In this document: one piece after another, positions 44,583 to 53,597 of the stretch
How the letters are laid out: each line of letters opens with the position of its first letter
Position numbering within the stretch: position 1 is the first letter of the stretch
Assembly (NCBI RefSeq): GCF_001618145.1
Contig: NZ_LQNF01000021.1
Span: 1 to 64,000, forward strand
Direction of reading: 5' to 3'
Source: Oceanobacillus damuensis
Lineage (GTDB): Bacteria > Bacillota > Bacilli > Bacillales > Amphibacillaceae
Length of the DNA: 64,000 nucleotides
The notes under the pieces: generated by a model
What the model saw: only the letters and a program-made list of their open reading frames with translations
Databases searched by the model: none
Told to the model about the DNA's origin: nothing
Made by a program: the position numbers and the translations under genes

Positions 44583-45140
44583 TCAGGAAACTTCTTCACC
44601 TGTATCATCAGTTTCACTGAATCTGAATTGTTGATAAGACATATAATGCTCTTTTGTAATTACAAAAAGATCATAAATATCTTCATCTGGATTAATTTTT
44701 GCAAATACTTCGGGAAATATTTCATTACCTAAAGCTACATAATGCAATTTCAAAACAGCTTTGAGTGAGCGCTTATTTGTTCTTCTCACCTTCATAAAAA
44801 TCCCCTCGATATTGCAGTTAAAAAATAATATATCGAAGAATTGCTCTTTGGCACGCTGATTATAACCTTTGCCAAAGTATGGCTTGCCAATCCACGTAGC
44901 CAAAAATCCGTAATTTTGATCGATGTCAAATAGATTGATTGTGCCAATTGGATGATGGTATTCATCTAAAATAGTGCGGGAGATCAACTCACCGTTTTCT
45001 TCGGCCTCGATTGTCTTTTTAGTAATGAAGTAGAATTCATCGCTTGTTTCTGCTTTATGTCTAACATAGGGAAATACCTCTGGATGGGCCATCAATTCAA
45101 ATAGCAACGGTACCTCATGTAAATCACGCAATTTAAGCAT
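44583..45140 (-). CDS. GNAT family N-acetyltransferase, RimJ/RimL type
   Basis: 185 aa. Start ATG 45140 follows GGAGGG; the longer ORF would start in the leader. MLKLRDLHEVPLLFELMAHP is the usual opening of this group, with YHHPIGTINLFDID, the acetyl-CoA segment ATWIGKPYFGKGYNQRAKEQF, and a late RRTNKRSLKAVLKLHY. The pyrophosphate motif (Q/R-x-x-G-x-G/A) is weak: YFGKGYN. Acceptor unknown. The leader upstream can form a tRNA-T-arm-like hairpin (45190-45300), so regulation at the RNA level is possible. It interrupts the yfhE-yfhF synteny. Confidence 0.83.
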   Translation of the reverse strand: MLKLRDLHEVPLLFELMAHPEVFPYVRHKAETSDEFYFITKKTIEAEENGELISRTILDEYHHPIGTINLFDIDQNYGFLATWIGKPYFGKGYNQRAKEQFFDILFFNCNIEGIFMKVRRTNKRSLKAVLKLHYVALGNEIFPEVFAKINPDEDIYDLFVITKEHYMSYQQFRFSETDDTGEEVS

Positions 45141-45199
45141 AAAAAATACCCTCCTCATTCCAGGCGGGTAAAAACACGGATTTTCCATAAGGAAATCCA

Positions 45200-45300
45200 G
45201 CGAGTGACCCACCCTCGAATTTTTATTTTAGCGTTCAACAAAAATTCGGGGTGGGAATCGAACCCACTAGAACCAGATAAAACTGGTGGCGCACCATTTG
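45200..45300 (-). ncRNA. Structured leader or tRNA 3'-end fragment upstream of the GNAT gene
   Basis: On minus, a canonical T-arm is present: 5-bp stem GTGGG/CCCAC with the 7-base loop TTCGATT (45267-45251), followed directly by CCCGAAT as in an acceptor strand. Before it are an ACCAG/CTGGT hairpin with a 6-base loop and GGTGCGCCACC. No matching 5' acceptor strand exists upstream, so it is not a whole tRNA. The T-arm 3' strand and CCCGAATTTTT can instead pair with AAAAATTCGAGGGTGGG about 20 bases downstream, a longer competing stem. Confidence 0.5.
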
Positions 45301-45486
45301 CCTTCCCTATTTAATTCTGTGCTGTAAAGTAATACGTTCCATTCATCTCTTTCGTGTTTTGGTATTTTTATTTTACAATCTTTTTATTGAAAATGGAACT
45401 GTTTTTTTGTAAATTTATTTATATATTTTTGAACGTTTAAGTGCAGTGAAGGCATTGACCCACAGGCTTTAAAGAATGCCTGTTTT

Positions 45487-46377
45487 CTAAGATTCAGCAA
45501 GCTCTGTCAAAGCATCTTTTAATTCTGGATACATGAACTCGAAGCCATTATCCAATGCCTTTTTTGGCAAGACGTATTGTCCTTTGGTAATTAGTTGTCC
45601 CATCTCTCCAATTATTGCGTGGATTAAGACAGAGGGGGTTCGGAACCAGTACGGCCGTTTCAAGTTTTCAGACAATGATTTCATGAAATCTTTGTTCCGT
45701 GTTGGTTTGGGTGACGTAAAATTAACCGGTCCTTCAATTTCTGGCTTAGATAGACAGTATTCCATCAGATGGACAACATCGTTTATATGGATCCAGGACA
45801 TCCATTGTTCACCATTGCCGATTTTTCCGCCTGTGTACATTTTAACTGGAAGGCTCATTAAAGGAAGTGAACCTTCTTTACCTAATACGAGACCGAAACG
45901 GGCATAAACAGTCCGGATATCCATAGCTTCTGCCTGTCGGGCAGCTTCTTCCCATTTTACAGTTACATCTGCAAGGAAGTCTTTTCCGGGATCGATTGTA
46001 GCTTCTGTGAAAATTAAATCCTCAGATGTTCCGTAATATCCTACAGCTGATCCGCTGATAAAAACGTTTGGTTTTGTTTTCAAGTTCCCCATTAGTTCAA
46101 TGAGGTGATTTGTAGCTTCCAATCTGCTGTCCATAATCTTTTCTTTTTTCTTGGAAGACCAGTAGCCGAAAAGAGATTCACCAGCTAAATTGATGACGCC
46201 TTCTATGATGGGAAGTTTATCGGCTGGATAATTATAGTCTATGTATGTTGTATTCGATGTGTTCGATTTATTATCCGGAGATCTTGTAAGTATATAGGTA
46301 TGATGTCCTTTTTCATGTAAGGATTCGGAAAGATTCTTGCCAATAAAACCGGAACCACCACTTATAAGAAAATTCAA
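45487..46377 (-). CDS. yfhF: TIGR01777 family NAD-dependent epimerase/dehydratase-like protein YfhF
   Basis: 296-aa extended-SDR protein. The N-terminal NFLISGGSGFIGKNL nucleotide motif, GVINLAGESLF, SGSAVGYYGTSE (variant active-site Tyr region) and WMSWIHINDVVHL belong to TIGR01777, and the C-terminal DUF1731 part (PVNFTSPKPTRNKDF onward, VLPKKALDNGFEF) is present. Reaction unknown; related proteins affect cell division in cyanobacteria. Start is TTG 46377 with GGGAGGG at good distance; the longer ATG has no RBS. Syntenic with yfhF in B. subtilis. Confidence 0.87.
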   Translation of the reverse strand: MNFLISGGSGFIGKNLSESLHEKGHHTYILTRSPDNKSNTSNTTYIDYNYPADKLPIIEGVINLAGESLFGYWSSKKKEKIMDSRLEATNHLIELMGNLKTKPNVFISGSAVGYYGTSEDLIFTEATIDPGKDFLADVTVKWEEAARQAEAMDIRTVYARFGLVLGKEGSLPLMSLPVKMYTGGKIGNGEQWMSWIHINDVVHLMEYCLSKPEIEGPVNFTSPKPTRNKDFMKSLSENLKRPYWFRTPSVLIHAIIGEMGQLITKGQYVLPKKALDNGFEFMYPELKDALTELAES

Positions 46378-46604
46378 TTTTAACCCTCCCAGCAAAAAAT
46401 CTGCATGCATTTAATAGTATATACATCAATTTGTTTCTTACCGTAGTATACAGGAAAATTTTTAAGGTATTAGGAAAGTACAGACTTACCAACCTGCAAA
46501 AATACAACCAAGCCATCTTCTCTTAACCCGCTCTTCGCAGCTGTGCTCCTTACTGGTCGCTGTCATGCCCATTCTGTTATTATAAGTGAAAGGGGTGAGA
46601 AGCA

Positions 46605-47417
46605 TTGAGAAAGATAACCCGGATCACGACCCAAGTAAAACATAAGAATCGGTTCAATATCTTCTTGAGTACTGCAAATGACGAGGAATATGGTTTTAGT
46701 GTGGATGAAGCAATATTAATTGAATATCGGCTTCGTAAAGGACTTGAGCTGGACGATTCAATGATTGCCACACTTGTTAACAAGGATACATTACATAAAT
46801 CATATACCCAAGCAATTAACTTTTTAAGCTATCGAATGCGCACAAAAAAAGAAATCATGGATTATTTGGTGAAAAAAGAAGTCGATGCTGAGCATATCGA
46901 CCAAATCATAAAGAAGCTGACAGACGAAAAACTGATTGATGACGAGCAATTTGCGATTATGTTTGTCCGTACCCGAATGAACAATTCATCAAAGGGGCCG
47001 AAATTGATTAAGAAGGAATTGATTGATAAAGGCGTGTCTGCTCAAATAGCTGAATCTGCACTTGAGCATTACCCGTTTGAGAAGCAATATGAAAAAATAA
47101 TAAAGCTAATTGGAAAGAAAATAAATTCCAGGAAGAACGAGTCATTCCGAAAGCAGGTACAGCAGCTGCAGACAAATCTATTGCAAAAAGGATTCAGTCA
47201 GGAAGCAATTAAGGAGGCTTTTGCGGGAATCGAGGAAGAAAAGGATCAGGATGGTGAATGGGAAGCACTTGTCTATCAGGGAGAAAAACTATTGAGAAAG
47301 CATGAAGCAAAGCATGATGGATATGCTCTGAGACAAAAGGTGACAGAAGGACTATATCGAAAAGGGTTTTCATTTGATATGATCCATACCTTTTTGGATG
47401 AGAAAGCTGAGAAGTAA
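46605..47417 (+). CDS. recX: Regulatory protein RecX
   Basis: Modulator of RecA filaments. 270 aa with a TTG start after AAGGGGTGAG. Contains the tandem three-helix RecX repeats: AINFLSYRMRTKKEIMDYLVKKEVD, then LIDDEQFAIMFVRTRMNNSSKGPKLIKKELIDKGVS (the most conserved block), and a C-terminal pair ending LYRKGFSFDMIHTFLDE. Long Firmicute type. Syntenic with B. subtilis yfhG/recX. Divergent from yfhF and upstream of yfhH, with which it may be co-transcribed. Confidence 0.92.
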   Translation: MRKITRITTQVKHKNRFNIFLSTANDEEYGFSVDEAILIEYRLRKGLELDDSMIATLVNKDTLHKSYTQAINFLSYRMRTKKEIMDYLVKKEVDAEHIDQIIKKLTDEKLIDDEQFAIMFVRTRMNNSSKGPKLIKKELIDKGVSAQIAESALEHYPFEKQYEKIIKLIGKKINSRKNESFRKQVQQLQTNLLQKGFSQEAIKEAFAGIEEEKDQDGEWEALVYQGEKLLRKHEAKHDGYALRQKVTEGLYRKGFSFDMIHTFLDEKAEK

Positions 47418-47478
47418 AAACTGTTTCCATTGTTATGAAACAATTGTTAAAATGGTAGATGGGGAAGGGGTGGACAAC

Positions 47479-47814
47479 ATGAATTATCGGTATAGTGATT
47501 ATTCGATTGAACAGTTACATAGAGAAATTGGCCAATTAAAAGAAAAGGCTCAGAAGGCTGAACAGTTAGGAAATATTTCAGAAGTTCAGGTTAACGAGCG
47601 AAAAATGCAGGTTGCTTTAGCATATACATTGAATCCTGATGACTTTGCGGCTGATGAAATATATCAGTTAAAAATGGAGCCGGGATTTACGTTCAAAATT
47701 AATTATATAAATGGTGTTTTTGCATGGGGACACCGAATTAATCTCCTTGATGAACTGTATGAAGAAGAGGAAGCACTCCCAATTTCTTTGCTTGGCAAAA
47801 AAGTGAAGAAATAG
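47479..47814 (+). CDS. yfhH: YfhH family protein, DUF1811
   Basis: 111 aa. Starts MNYRYSDYSIEQLHREIGQL, with a helical N-terminal part (about 8-40) and a small SH3-like beta C-terminal part (FTINYINGVFAWGHRI-like FKINYINGVFAWGHRINLLD). The longer ORF overlaps recX but has no RBS; ATG 47479 has AAGGGGTGG. Solved structures of this family exist without function. Syntenic with B. subtilis yfhH, 61 bases after recX. Confidence 0.87.
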   Translation: MNYRYSDYSIEQLHREIGQLKEKAQKAEQLGNISEVQVNERKMQVALAYTLNPDDFAADEIYQLKMEPGFTFKINYINGVFAWGHRINLLDELYEEEEALPISLLGKKVKK

Positions 47815-47846
47815 AAAAACAGCAGGCAGCCTGCTGTTTTTCTATG
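47811..47846. terminator. Convergent terminator between yfhH and yfhP
   Basis: AGAAAAACAGCAGG / CCTGCTGTTTTTCT with a 3-base loop. It overlaps the stop codons of both genes. Confidence 0.9.
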
Positions 47847-48828
47847 TTGTCGGGTCACCAACATATAATTTGCTTTTCAATTTGTGCTCGGAAAAAATCC
47901 AGCCAGTATAGGAACTGATAATCTCTTTGTTTTCATCGATTTGGACAACCGCCACAAATGGATAATACGTTTTTGACCGATAGCGCAGGTCGATAAAGCG
48001 AACTTCGGTTAGCGAGTCAAAGTAATTAATTTCCCAGCGGTAAACAGGTGAAAAGTTTAAAAACGCTTGTATATTTTTATCTGTTTTGGCTACCTCGATT
48101 ATTGGAGTGTCGGGTAATGGAACCTTCCAGAATTCATCCACAATTTCAATATGCCGGTTTTCCACAGTGCCAACATAGAATTTATCTTTTGTCGTGATTG
48201 CAACCCGCCAGTAGTTTTGCTTAATTGTTGGAGAAGTTGCGATTTCGACGGTATCAGGATAATAATCTTTAATTTTCTTGACGATTTCCCTTTTATCCAT
48301 ATACCTTTTAATATAATATAATACGATGACCGCGTATATCGCCAGCCACGTGTGACCTGGATTTGCTCCGAGAGCCCAGGCTGAAATTCCAGCCAGATGG
48401 AGGAAAAAGATATAAGGGTCAAAGGTGTTGATTATCCCCTTTGCAATCCATTTATCGGAAAATGGCCTGAAAGCCTGTGTGCCATATGCATTAAACAGGT
48501 CAACAAAGACATGGATAATAACTGCCAGGGAGGTCCATAACCAGAGATGCAAATAGCTTACCTCTGGGACGAACATATAAATAACCCCGGATACAAGCAA
48601 TCCCCATAGAACGATTGCAGGCAGGGAATGGGATGCTCCACGATGGTGACGTATATAAGTTGCATTGTTTTTAAGTTTAAATACTGTATCGAAATCGGGG
48701 GCATGTGAACCAACCACTGTCCCGACCAACACAGCGTTGAATAGTGCTGGATCGCTATGCACTGCAGGGTCTATAGTGGCAAGCCCACCTAACGAGATAC
48801 CCATTACGATATGAGTGCCAGTGTCCAT
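47842..48828 (-). CDS. yfhP: YfhP membrane-bound metal-dependent hydrolase-like protein
   Basis: 328 aa of the YdjM/DUF457 family: MDTGTHIVMGISLGGLA, VVGSHAPDFDTVF and IRHHRGASHSLPA carry the putative metal-binding His/Asp set. Four hydrophobic segments follow (about 72-95, 97-115, 140-160 and 160-178), then a soluble C-terminal domain. In B. subtilis YfhP was reported as a negative regulator of yfhQ (mutY), which lies divergently next door here as well. RBS AAGGAGG lies upstream of the ATG. Confidence 0.85.
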   Translation of the reverse strand: MDTGTHIVMGISLGGLATIDPAVHSDPALFNAVLVGTVVGSHAPDFDTVFKLKNNATYIRHHRGASHSLPAIVLWGLLVSGVIYMFVPEVSYLHLWLWTSLAVIIHVFVDLFNAYGTQAFRPFSDKWIAKGIINTFDPYIFFLHLAGISAWALGANPGHTWLAIYAVIVLYYIKRYMDKREIVKKIKDYYPDTVEIATSPTIKQNYWRVAITTKDKFYVGTVENRHIEIVDEFWKVPLPDTPIIEVAKTDKNIQAFLNFSPVYRWEINYFDSLTEVRFIDLRYRSKTYYPFVAVVQIDENKEIISSYTGWIFSEHKLKSKLYVGDPTT

Positions 48829-48906
48829 ATAATATGGTCCTCCTTAAGGAAACTTTAATTTTATAAGAGCTTTATAAATGTATTGTAGCATGAAGGAAGT
48901 GCAATT

Positions 48907-49986
48907 ATGACAGATAATATATTAAAGAATCTCAACATTTCACAATTCCAGGATGATCTTCTGAACTGGTATGAAAAAACGAAACGTGACCTTCCATGGC
49001 GAAAAGAAAGGGATCCATATAAAATATGGGTTTCGGAAATTATGCTGCAGCAGACAAAGGTAGATACAGTTATTCCCTATTTTAATCGTTTTATCGAGAA
49101 ATATCCAACTGTATACGATCTTGCGGCTGCAGATCAACAGGATGTCCTTAAGACATGGGAAGGTTTAGGTTACTATTCCCGTGCCAGAAACCTGCAAAAC
49201 GCTGTAAAGGAAGTTGTTTCGGAATATGGCGGAAAAGTACCTTCAACACCGAAAGAGCTTGGGGGATTAAAAGGAATTGGCCCATATACAAAAGGGGCTA
49301 TTTTATCCATTGCCTATAACCAGCCTGAGCCGGCAGTAGATGGAAATGTGATGCGTGTGTTTTCGAGGCTGCTGAAGATAGAAGAGGACATAGCTCAGCA
49401 ACGAACAAAGAAACTATTTGAGGAGTATGTACGCCAACTGATTTCTGAAGAAGACCCGTCCTCCTTCAATCAGGCGATTATGGATTTGGGGGCGACAATC
49501 TGTACACCAAAGTCACCAGCCTGTATATTCTGCCCACTACAGGAACATTGTCAGGCATACTTCGAAGGAATACAGGAGGATTTGCCTGTTAAAGCGAAGG
49601 CGAAAAAACAAAAAACGATACCCTATGCTGTCTTACTAATAAAAAATGATCTGGGCGAATATGTCATAGAAAAAAGACCGGAAAATGGTTTGCTGGCGAA
49701 TTTATGGCAATTCCCGATGGGTCCTGTCCATGAGATTGGGATGGAACATCTTGAAAATTGGTTTTACAGTGAATATGGTTTACGAGTGCAGCTTGGTCCT
49801 CAAAAAGGGAAGTTGAAGCATGTATTTTCTCATCTTATCTGGAGATTGGAAATATACGAAGCGAAAACAGAGCAAACGAAAGCAGAAGATCACAGACTCA
49901 CTTTTGTTGATCAAAAGGACATTGCCAGATATCCTTTCCCTGTTTCCCATCAAAAAATGCATAAATACCTGGAAGGCGAAGCGTAA
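48907..49986 (+). CDS. mutY: A/G-specific adenine DNA glycosylase MutY
   Basis: Removes adenine mispaired with 8-oxoguanine. 359 aa. Catalytic region SEIMLQQTKVDTV (the Glu is the general acid); helix-hairpin-helix LGGLKGIGPYTKGAILSIAY with following AVDGNVMRVFSR (catalytic Asp); [4Fe-4S] cluster C199-x6-C206-x2-C209-x5-C215; and a C-terminal NUDIX-like 8-oxoG recognition domain (about 235-355, KHVFSHLIWRLEIY). RBS GAAGGAAG, ATG 48907. Divergent from yfhP as in B. subtilis. Confidence 0.95.
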   Translation: MTDNILKNLNISQFQDDLLNWYEKTKRDLPWRKERDPYKIWVSEIMLQQTKVDTVIPYFNRFIEKYPTVYDLAAADQQDVLKTWEGLGYYSRARNLQNAVKEVVSEYGGKVPSTPKELGGLKGIGPYTKGAILSIAYNQPEPAVDGNVMRVFSRLLKIEEDIAQQRTKKLFEEYVRQLISEEDPSSFNQAIMDLGATICTPKSPACIFCPLQEHCQAYFEGIQEDLPVKAKAKKQKTIPYAVLLIKNDLGEYVIEKRPENGLLANLWQFPMGPVHEIGMEHLENWFYSEYGLRVQLGPQKGKLKHVFSHLIWRLEIYEAKTEQTKAEDHRLTFVDQKDIARYPFPVSHQKMHKYLEGEA

Positions 49987-50008
49987 TAAATGATTTCAGG
50001 GAAAAAAT

Positions 50009-50044
50009 AACCAAGACTCCCTACTGATAGAGGGAGTCTTGGTT
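50009..50044. terminator. Bidirectional terminator between mutY and the small minus gene
   Basis: AACCAAGACTCCCT / AGGGAGTCTTGGTT, 14-bp stem with 8-base loop. It includes the stop codon of the minus gene. Confidence 0.9.
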
Positions 50045-50218
50045 ATTTTCCGCACGTGTATACATTTCTCTGTTAATTTCATGTAAAATCGTCAATCCTT
50101 CTGAATTTATATAAGGTAAAATTTGTGAAAGAGCATGTTGAAAATATTGTAATTCGCTATCTTGCCATTTCGTCTTGCTAAGCATGGACAGTTCTGTGAA
50201 ATCCCTTGGTGTGTTCAT
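50021..50218 (-). CDS. Small helical protein, YfhS-like, 65 aa
   Basis: MNTPRDFTELSMLSKTKWQDSELQYFQHALSQ, then PYINSEGLTILHEINREMYTRA. Soluble and likely all helical. ATG 50218 has GGAGG seven to eight bases ahead; the TTG five codons earlier is part of that site. Position between mutY and sspE corresponds to yfhS in B. subtilis, whose product is implicated in sporulation. I am moderately sure of this relation from synteny and length, less from sequence. Confidence 0.72.
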   Translation of the reverse strand: MNTPRDFTELSMLSKTKWQDSELQYFQHALSQILPYINSEGLTILHEINREMYTRAENNQDSLYQ

Positions 50219-50374
50219 AGTAAAGTCCTCCAAAAATGAACTGATCTTACACGTATAAGTTTTCCTGTTTTCTCCGTTTTATGCGTTGGCATAATTTGCT
50301 TACCAAAGAAGTAAAAAATACATTGGATAAGTTCTTGCGTAATGGAGAAATTAATTATTGCGGAGGTGATATTG

Positions 50375-50626
50375 ATGGCTAAAAAACCAAATCAAACAAC
50401 TGCAGGTACTAACGTTCAGCATGTTAAACAACAAAACCAACAAGCAGCCCAAGGACAAGGTCAGTTTGGTACAGAATTTGCTTCTGAGACAAACGCTCAA
50501 GAAGTTAAAAAGCAAAACAAACAAGCTGCTCAAGGACAAGGTCAGTTTGGTACAGAATTTGCTTCTGAGACAAATGCTCAAGAAGTTAGAAAGCAAAACC
50601 AAAAGTCTCAATCAAACAAAAAGTAA
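50375..50626 (+). CDS. sspE: Gamma-type small acid-soluble spore protein SspE
   Basis: 83-aa spore-core amino acid reserve protein, degraded by Gpr on germination. Contains the Gln/Asn-rich composition and two 27-residue repeats encoded by an 81-base tandem duplication starting near 50441 and 50522. Each includes QGQFGTEFASETNAQEV, where the Glu-Phe-Ala-Ser-Glu segment is the typical Gpr cleavage motif. ATG 50375 with GGAGGTGAT; the earlier start has no RBS. Expected to be forespore-specific (SigG). A strong terminator follows. Syntenic with B. subtilis sspE between yfhS and ygaC. Confidence 0.93.
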   Translation: MAKKPNQTTAGTNVQHVKQQNQQAAQGQGQFGTEFASETNAQEVKKQNKQAAQGQGQFGTEFASETNAQEVRKQNQKSQSNKK

Positions 50627-50650
50627 CAAAATTGATATCCTGAGTGATAA

Positions 50651-50690
50651 AAAAGAGTTTCCTTCTAGCCAATTGAAGGAAACTCTTTTT
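50651..50690 (+). terminator. Terminator of sspE
   Basis: AAAAGAGTTTCCTTC / GAAGGAAACTCTTTT, 15-bp stem, then T. Confidence 0.92.
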
Positions 50691-50826
50691 GCTTACATCG
50701 ATTTTCTGGTTCTTAGAAACCTTTTCTGTATATCATCGGGGCATTATGCTTTATATTTAGGTCTGATACCTTTATAATTGATGGATAATTAATACGGAAT
50801 AAAATGTAAGGGGAAAGGAAGATAAG

Positions 50827-51354
50827 ATGGTTGCTCCGAGGGCAGGTTCTAAAATGCAAATACAGAGCTACAAACATAATGGACAGCTGCATCGGATATG
50901 GGAGAACAGTGTGGTTCTAAAGGGGACGGAGACAGTTGTTATCGGAGCTAACGATAGAACTCAAGTAACGGAGAGTGATGGACGAACCTGGATCACAAGG
51001 GAACCGGCAATCTGCTATTTTCATGCAAAGTACTGGTTTAACATTATCGGAATGCTTCGGGATGAGGGAATCCACTATTATTGCAATATAAGTTCCCCTT
51101 TTGTATACGATGAAGAAGCATTGAAATATATCGATTATGATTTGGATGTTAAAGTATATCCGGATATGACATATGATCTGCTTGATGAAGATGAATATGA
51201 TGAACACAAAAAAATGATGAACTATCCAATTGTTCTCGATAGAATTCTTCATAATAATATGGAATATCTGCTGCGATGGGTGAGACAACGAAAGGGACCA
51301 TTTGCCCCGGATTTTGTTGACAGCTGGTATGAACGCTATCTGACTTATCGCTGA
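50827..51354 (+). CDS. ygaC: Nucleoside tri-/diphosphate phosphatase YgaC (DUF402)
   Basis: 175 aa, the length of B. subtilis YgaC and S. aureus Ntdp, which hydrolyse nucleoside tri- and diphosphates. Landmarks are [52 protein letters not shown] and the metal-binding acidic run [13 protein letters not shown] with [24 protein letters not shown]. Syntenic between sspE and ygaD. Confidence 0.9.
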   Translation: MVAPRAGSKMQIQSYKHNGQLHRIWENSVVLKGTETVVIGANDRTQVTESDGRTWITREPAICYFHAKYWFNIIGMLRDEGIHYYCNISSPFVYDEEALKYIDYDLDVKVYPDMTYDLLDEDEYDEHKKMMNYPIVLDRILHNNMEYLLRWVRQRKGPFAPDFVDSWYERYLTYR

Positions 51355-51552
51355 GACTGATTATTCGATTTATCATTATAGTATGTCCTTGTTGCCAGGT
51401 CATTTGTGTAACAGGGATTTTTTTCAAATAAGTAAGAAAGAATAAATTTTGGCAGCACTGATTCTTACACATAAACATCGAGGCCCAGCTCCTAGAAACA
51501 CATGAATAAATGGTCATTTTCAGACATAAAAAAACAGAGGAAGATTAATTAT

Positions 51553-53310
51553 ATGAGCAGTGTCAAGCAATACATGAAATTTGTAAAACCATATAAGTGG
51601 AAAATATTCTGGACGATTATCGTAGGAATTATAAAATTTGGTATACCGCTATTGATGCCTTTAATTCTAAAGTATGTAATCGATGATGTAATCGGAGCAG
51701 ATAATTTAAGTGATACAGATAAAATCACGAACCTGTTTTGGATTATGGGCATTTCTTTTGCGGTATTTCTCATATTGCGTCCGCCAATTGAATATATTCG
51801 ACAATATTTAGCCCAGTGGGTTGGTAACAAAATCCTTTATGATATCAGGGATAGGCTGTTTGATCATATACAGAAACTGAGTTTGAAATACTATTCTAAG
51901 ACAAAAACCGGCGAAATTATTTCCCGGGTAATAAATGATGTCGAACAAACGAAAAACTTCGTGATTACTGGGTTGATGAACATTTGGCTTGATCTTATAA
52001 CAATTCTTATTGCTATAGGAATTATGTTGACAATGGATGTAAGCTTGACTATTGTTTCCATTATCCTTTTCCCGTTATTTGGATTTGCAATCAAATACTT
52101 TTTCGGCAAGCTGCGCCAATTGACAAGGGAACGTTCGCAGGCACTGGCTGAAGTGCAAGGCCACCTTCACGAACGTGTGCAGGGTGTACCTGTTACCAGA
52201 AGTTTTGCATTGGAAGAATATGAACAAGGACAATTCCAATCTCGTAACACGAACTTCCTTGATAAAGCATTAAACCATACCGACTGGAATGCAAAGACAT
52301 TTGCGGTGACAAACACAATTACAGACCTGGCTCCGCTCCTTGTTATTGCTTTTGCCGGCTACCAAGTAATAATGGGCAACGTCACATTGGGAACGATGGT
52401 AGCTTTTGTCGGGTACATGGAAAGAGTATACAGTCCATTGCGAAGACTCATTAATTCATCAACAACGCTTGTACAGGCAATTGCGTCGATTGACCGTGTA
52501 TTCGAATTTATGAATGAAAAGTATGATATTGTCGATAAGGATAACGCTATTGAACCTGGAAGAGTCAAAGGCTCAGTCAAGCTAGACAATGTTTCGTTCC
52601 GATATGACGAAGAAGAGCTTCCCGTGCTTGAAGGTATTAACCTGGATGTTGAAAAAGGAGAAACGATAGCGTTTGTAGGTATGAGTGGTGGAGGTAAATC
52701 AACCTTGATCAGCTTAATACCTAGGTTCTATGATGTTACGGACGGTGCCATTAAAGTTGACGGCATTGATATTCGTGATATGAAGGCAAGATCATTACGC
52801 GACAACATTGGAATGGTTCTTCAGGATAACATACTTTTCAGCGAATCGATTGCAATGAACATCCGTATGGGGAAACCTGACGCGACAGATGAGGAAGTTA
52901 TTGCTGCCGCTAAAGCAGCCAGCGCACACGAATTTATTGAATCATTACCATATGGTTATGATACCCTTGTCGGAGAACGGGGTGTCAAATTGTCAGGCGG
53001 ACAAAAACAGCGTGTAGCGATTGCACGTGTCTTTCTGAAGAATCCGCCAATCCTGATTTTTGATGAAGCGACATCTGCCCTCGATCTGGAAAGTGAACAT
53101 TTGATCCAGGAGACGATGGAACGATTGGCATCCGAACGGACAACATTCATTGTTGCCCATCGACTTGCAACCATTACACATGCCGATCGAATCGTCGTTA
53201 TTGAAAATGGTCAGATTGTTGAGATGGGGTCCCATAATGAGTTGATGGATAAGCAAGGACATTATTATGATTTGTACCAAATTCAGCATTTGGATGATGT
53301 AAAAGCATGA
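51553..53310 (+). CDS. ygaD: ABC exporter half-transporter YgaD
   Basis: 585-aa fused membrane and ATPase protein of the multidrug/lipid MsbA type; works as a dimer. Six membrane segments in the first 320 residues ([20 protein letters not shown] ... [13 protein letters not shown]), then an ATPase with Walker [18 protein letters not shown], Walker [13 protein letters not shown] and the switch VAHRLAT. ATG 51553 is preferred (AGAGGAAG before it, and [17 protein letters not shown] is the normal family start). Syntenic with B. subtilis ygaD. Substrate unknown. About 200 bases after ygaC, so its own promoter is likely. Confidence 0.92.
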   Translation: MSSVKQYMKFVKPYKWKIFWTIIVGIIKFGIPLLMPLILKYVIDDVIGADNLSDTDKITNLFWIMGISFAVFLILRPPIEYIRQYLAQWVGNKILYDIRDRLFDHIQKLSLKYYSKTKTGEIISRVINDVEQTKNFVITGLMNIWLDLITILIAIGIMLTMDVSLTIVSIILFPLFGFAIKYFFGKLRQLTRERSQALAEVQGHLHERVQGVPVTRSFALEEYEQGQFQSRNTNFLDKALNHTDWNAKTFAVTNTITDLAPLLVIAFAGYQVIMGNVTLGTMVAFVGYMERVYSPLRRLINSSTTLVQAIASIDRVFEFMNEKYDIVDKDNAIEPGRVKGSVKLDNVSFRYDEEELPVLEGINLDVEKGETIAFVGMSGGGKSTLISLIPRFYDVTDGAIKVDGIDIRDMKARSLRDNIGMVLQDNILFSESIAMNIRMGKPDATDEEVIAAAKAASAHEFIESLPYGYDTLVGERGVKLSGGQKQRVAIARVFLKNPPILIFDEATSALDLESEHLIQETMERLASERTTFIVAHRLATITHADRIVVIENGQIVEMGSHNELMDKQGHYYDLYQIQHLDDVKA

Positions 53311-53386
53311 TCATGACAATAAAGGGTTCCGTTTTGAGGTGCAAAACATTAATTAAATAATCAAATTAACTTACAAATTATATGAG

Positions 53387-53414
53387 AAAAGCTCTGCATT
53401 TTAGCAGAGCTTTT
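53387..53414 (+). terminator. Terminator of ygaD
   Basis: AAAAGCTCTGC / GCAGAGCTTTT stem, 11 bp with a 6-base loop. Confidence 0.85.
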
Positions 53415-53510
53415 AGCATTCTAAAAATCAATTAAACTTAAGAAGATATTACTGAATCTTCAGATGTATTATTTTAAACTTAAATATGAGATTGTGAAGA
53501 AATGTACTTA

Positions 53511-53537
53511 CACTAACTGGCAGTATAGTTGAAGAAG
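53511..53537 (+). repeat. Cassette-border repeat E10, collapsed form
   Basis: CACTAACTGGCAGTATAGTTGAAGAAG. The left core (ACTAACTGG) is joined directly to the right core (CAGTATAGTTGAAGAAG) with nothing between, as expected from deletion or recombination between cores. It opens the second accessory zone. Confidence 0.65.
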
Positions 53538-53558
53538 AAAAAAATATAATAATAATTG

Positions 53559-53587
53559 TTTACAAGATTTTGCTAATTAGATATAAT
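53559..53587 (+). promoter_or_regulatory. Strong sigma-A promoter of the T-box cassette
   Basis: TTTACA (53559-53564), 17 bases, TATAAT (53582-53587). It lies immediately after repeat E10 and before the T-box leader, i.e. inside the cassette. Confidence 0.8.
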
Positions 53588-53597
53588 CGGAATTATA

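Noticed and set aside
44583-45140. GNAT gene as part of the cassette array
   Set aside because: No border-repeat cores were found on either side of it; it sits inside the yfh synteny block.
45200-45300. Complete tRNA gene on the minus strand
   Set aside because: The T-arm is canonical, but there is no 5' acceptor strand and no proper D-arm; the putative anticodon loop has six bases.
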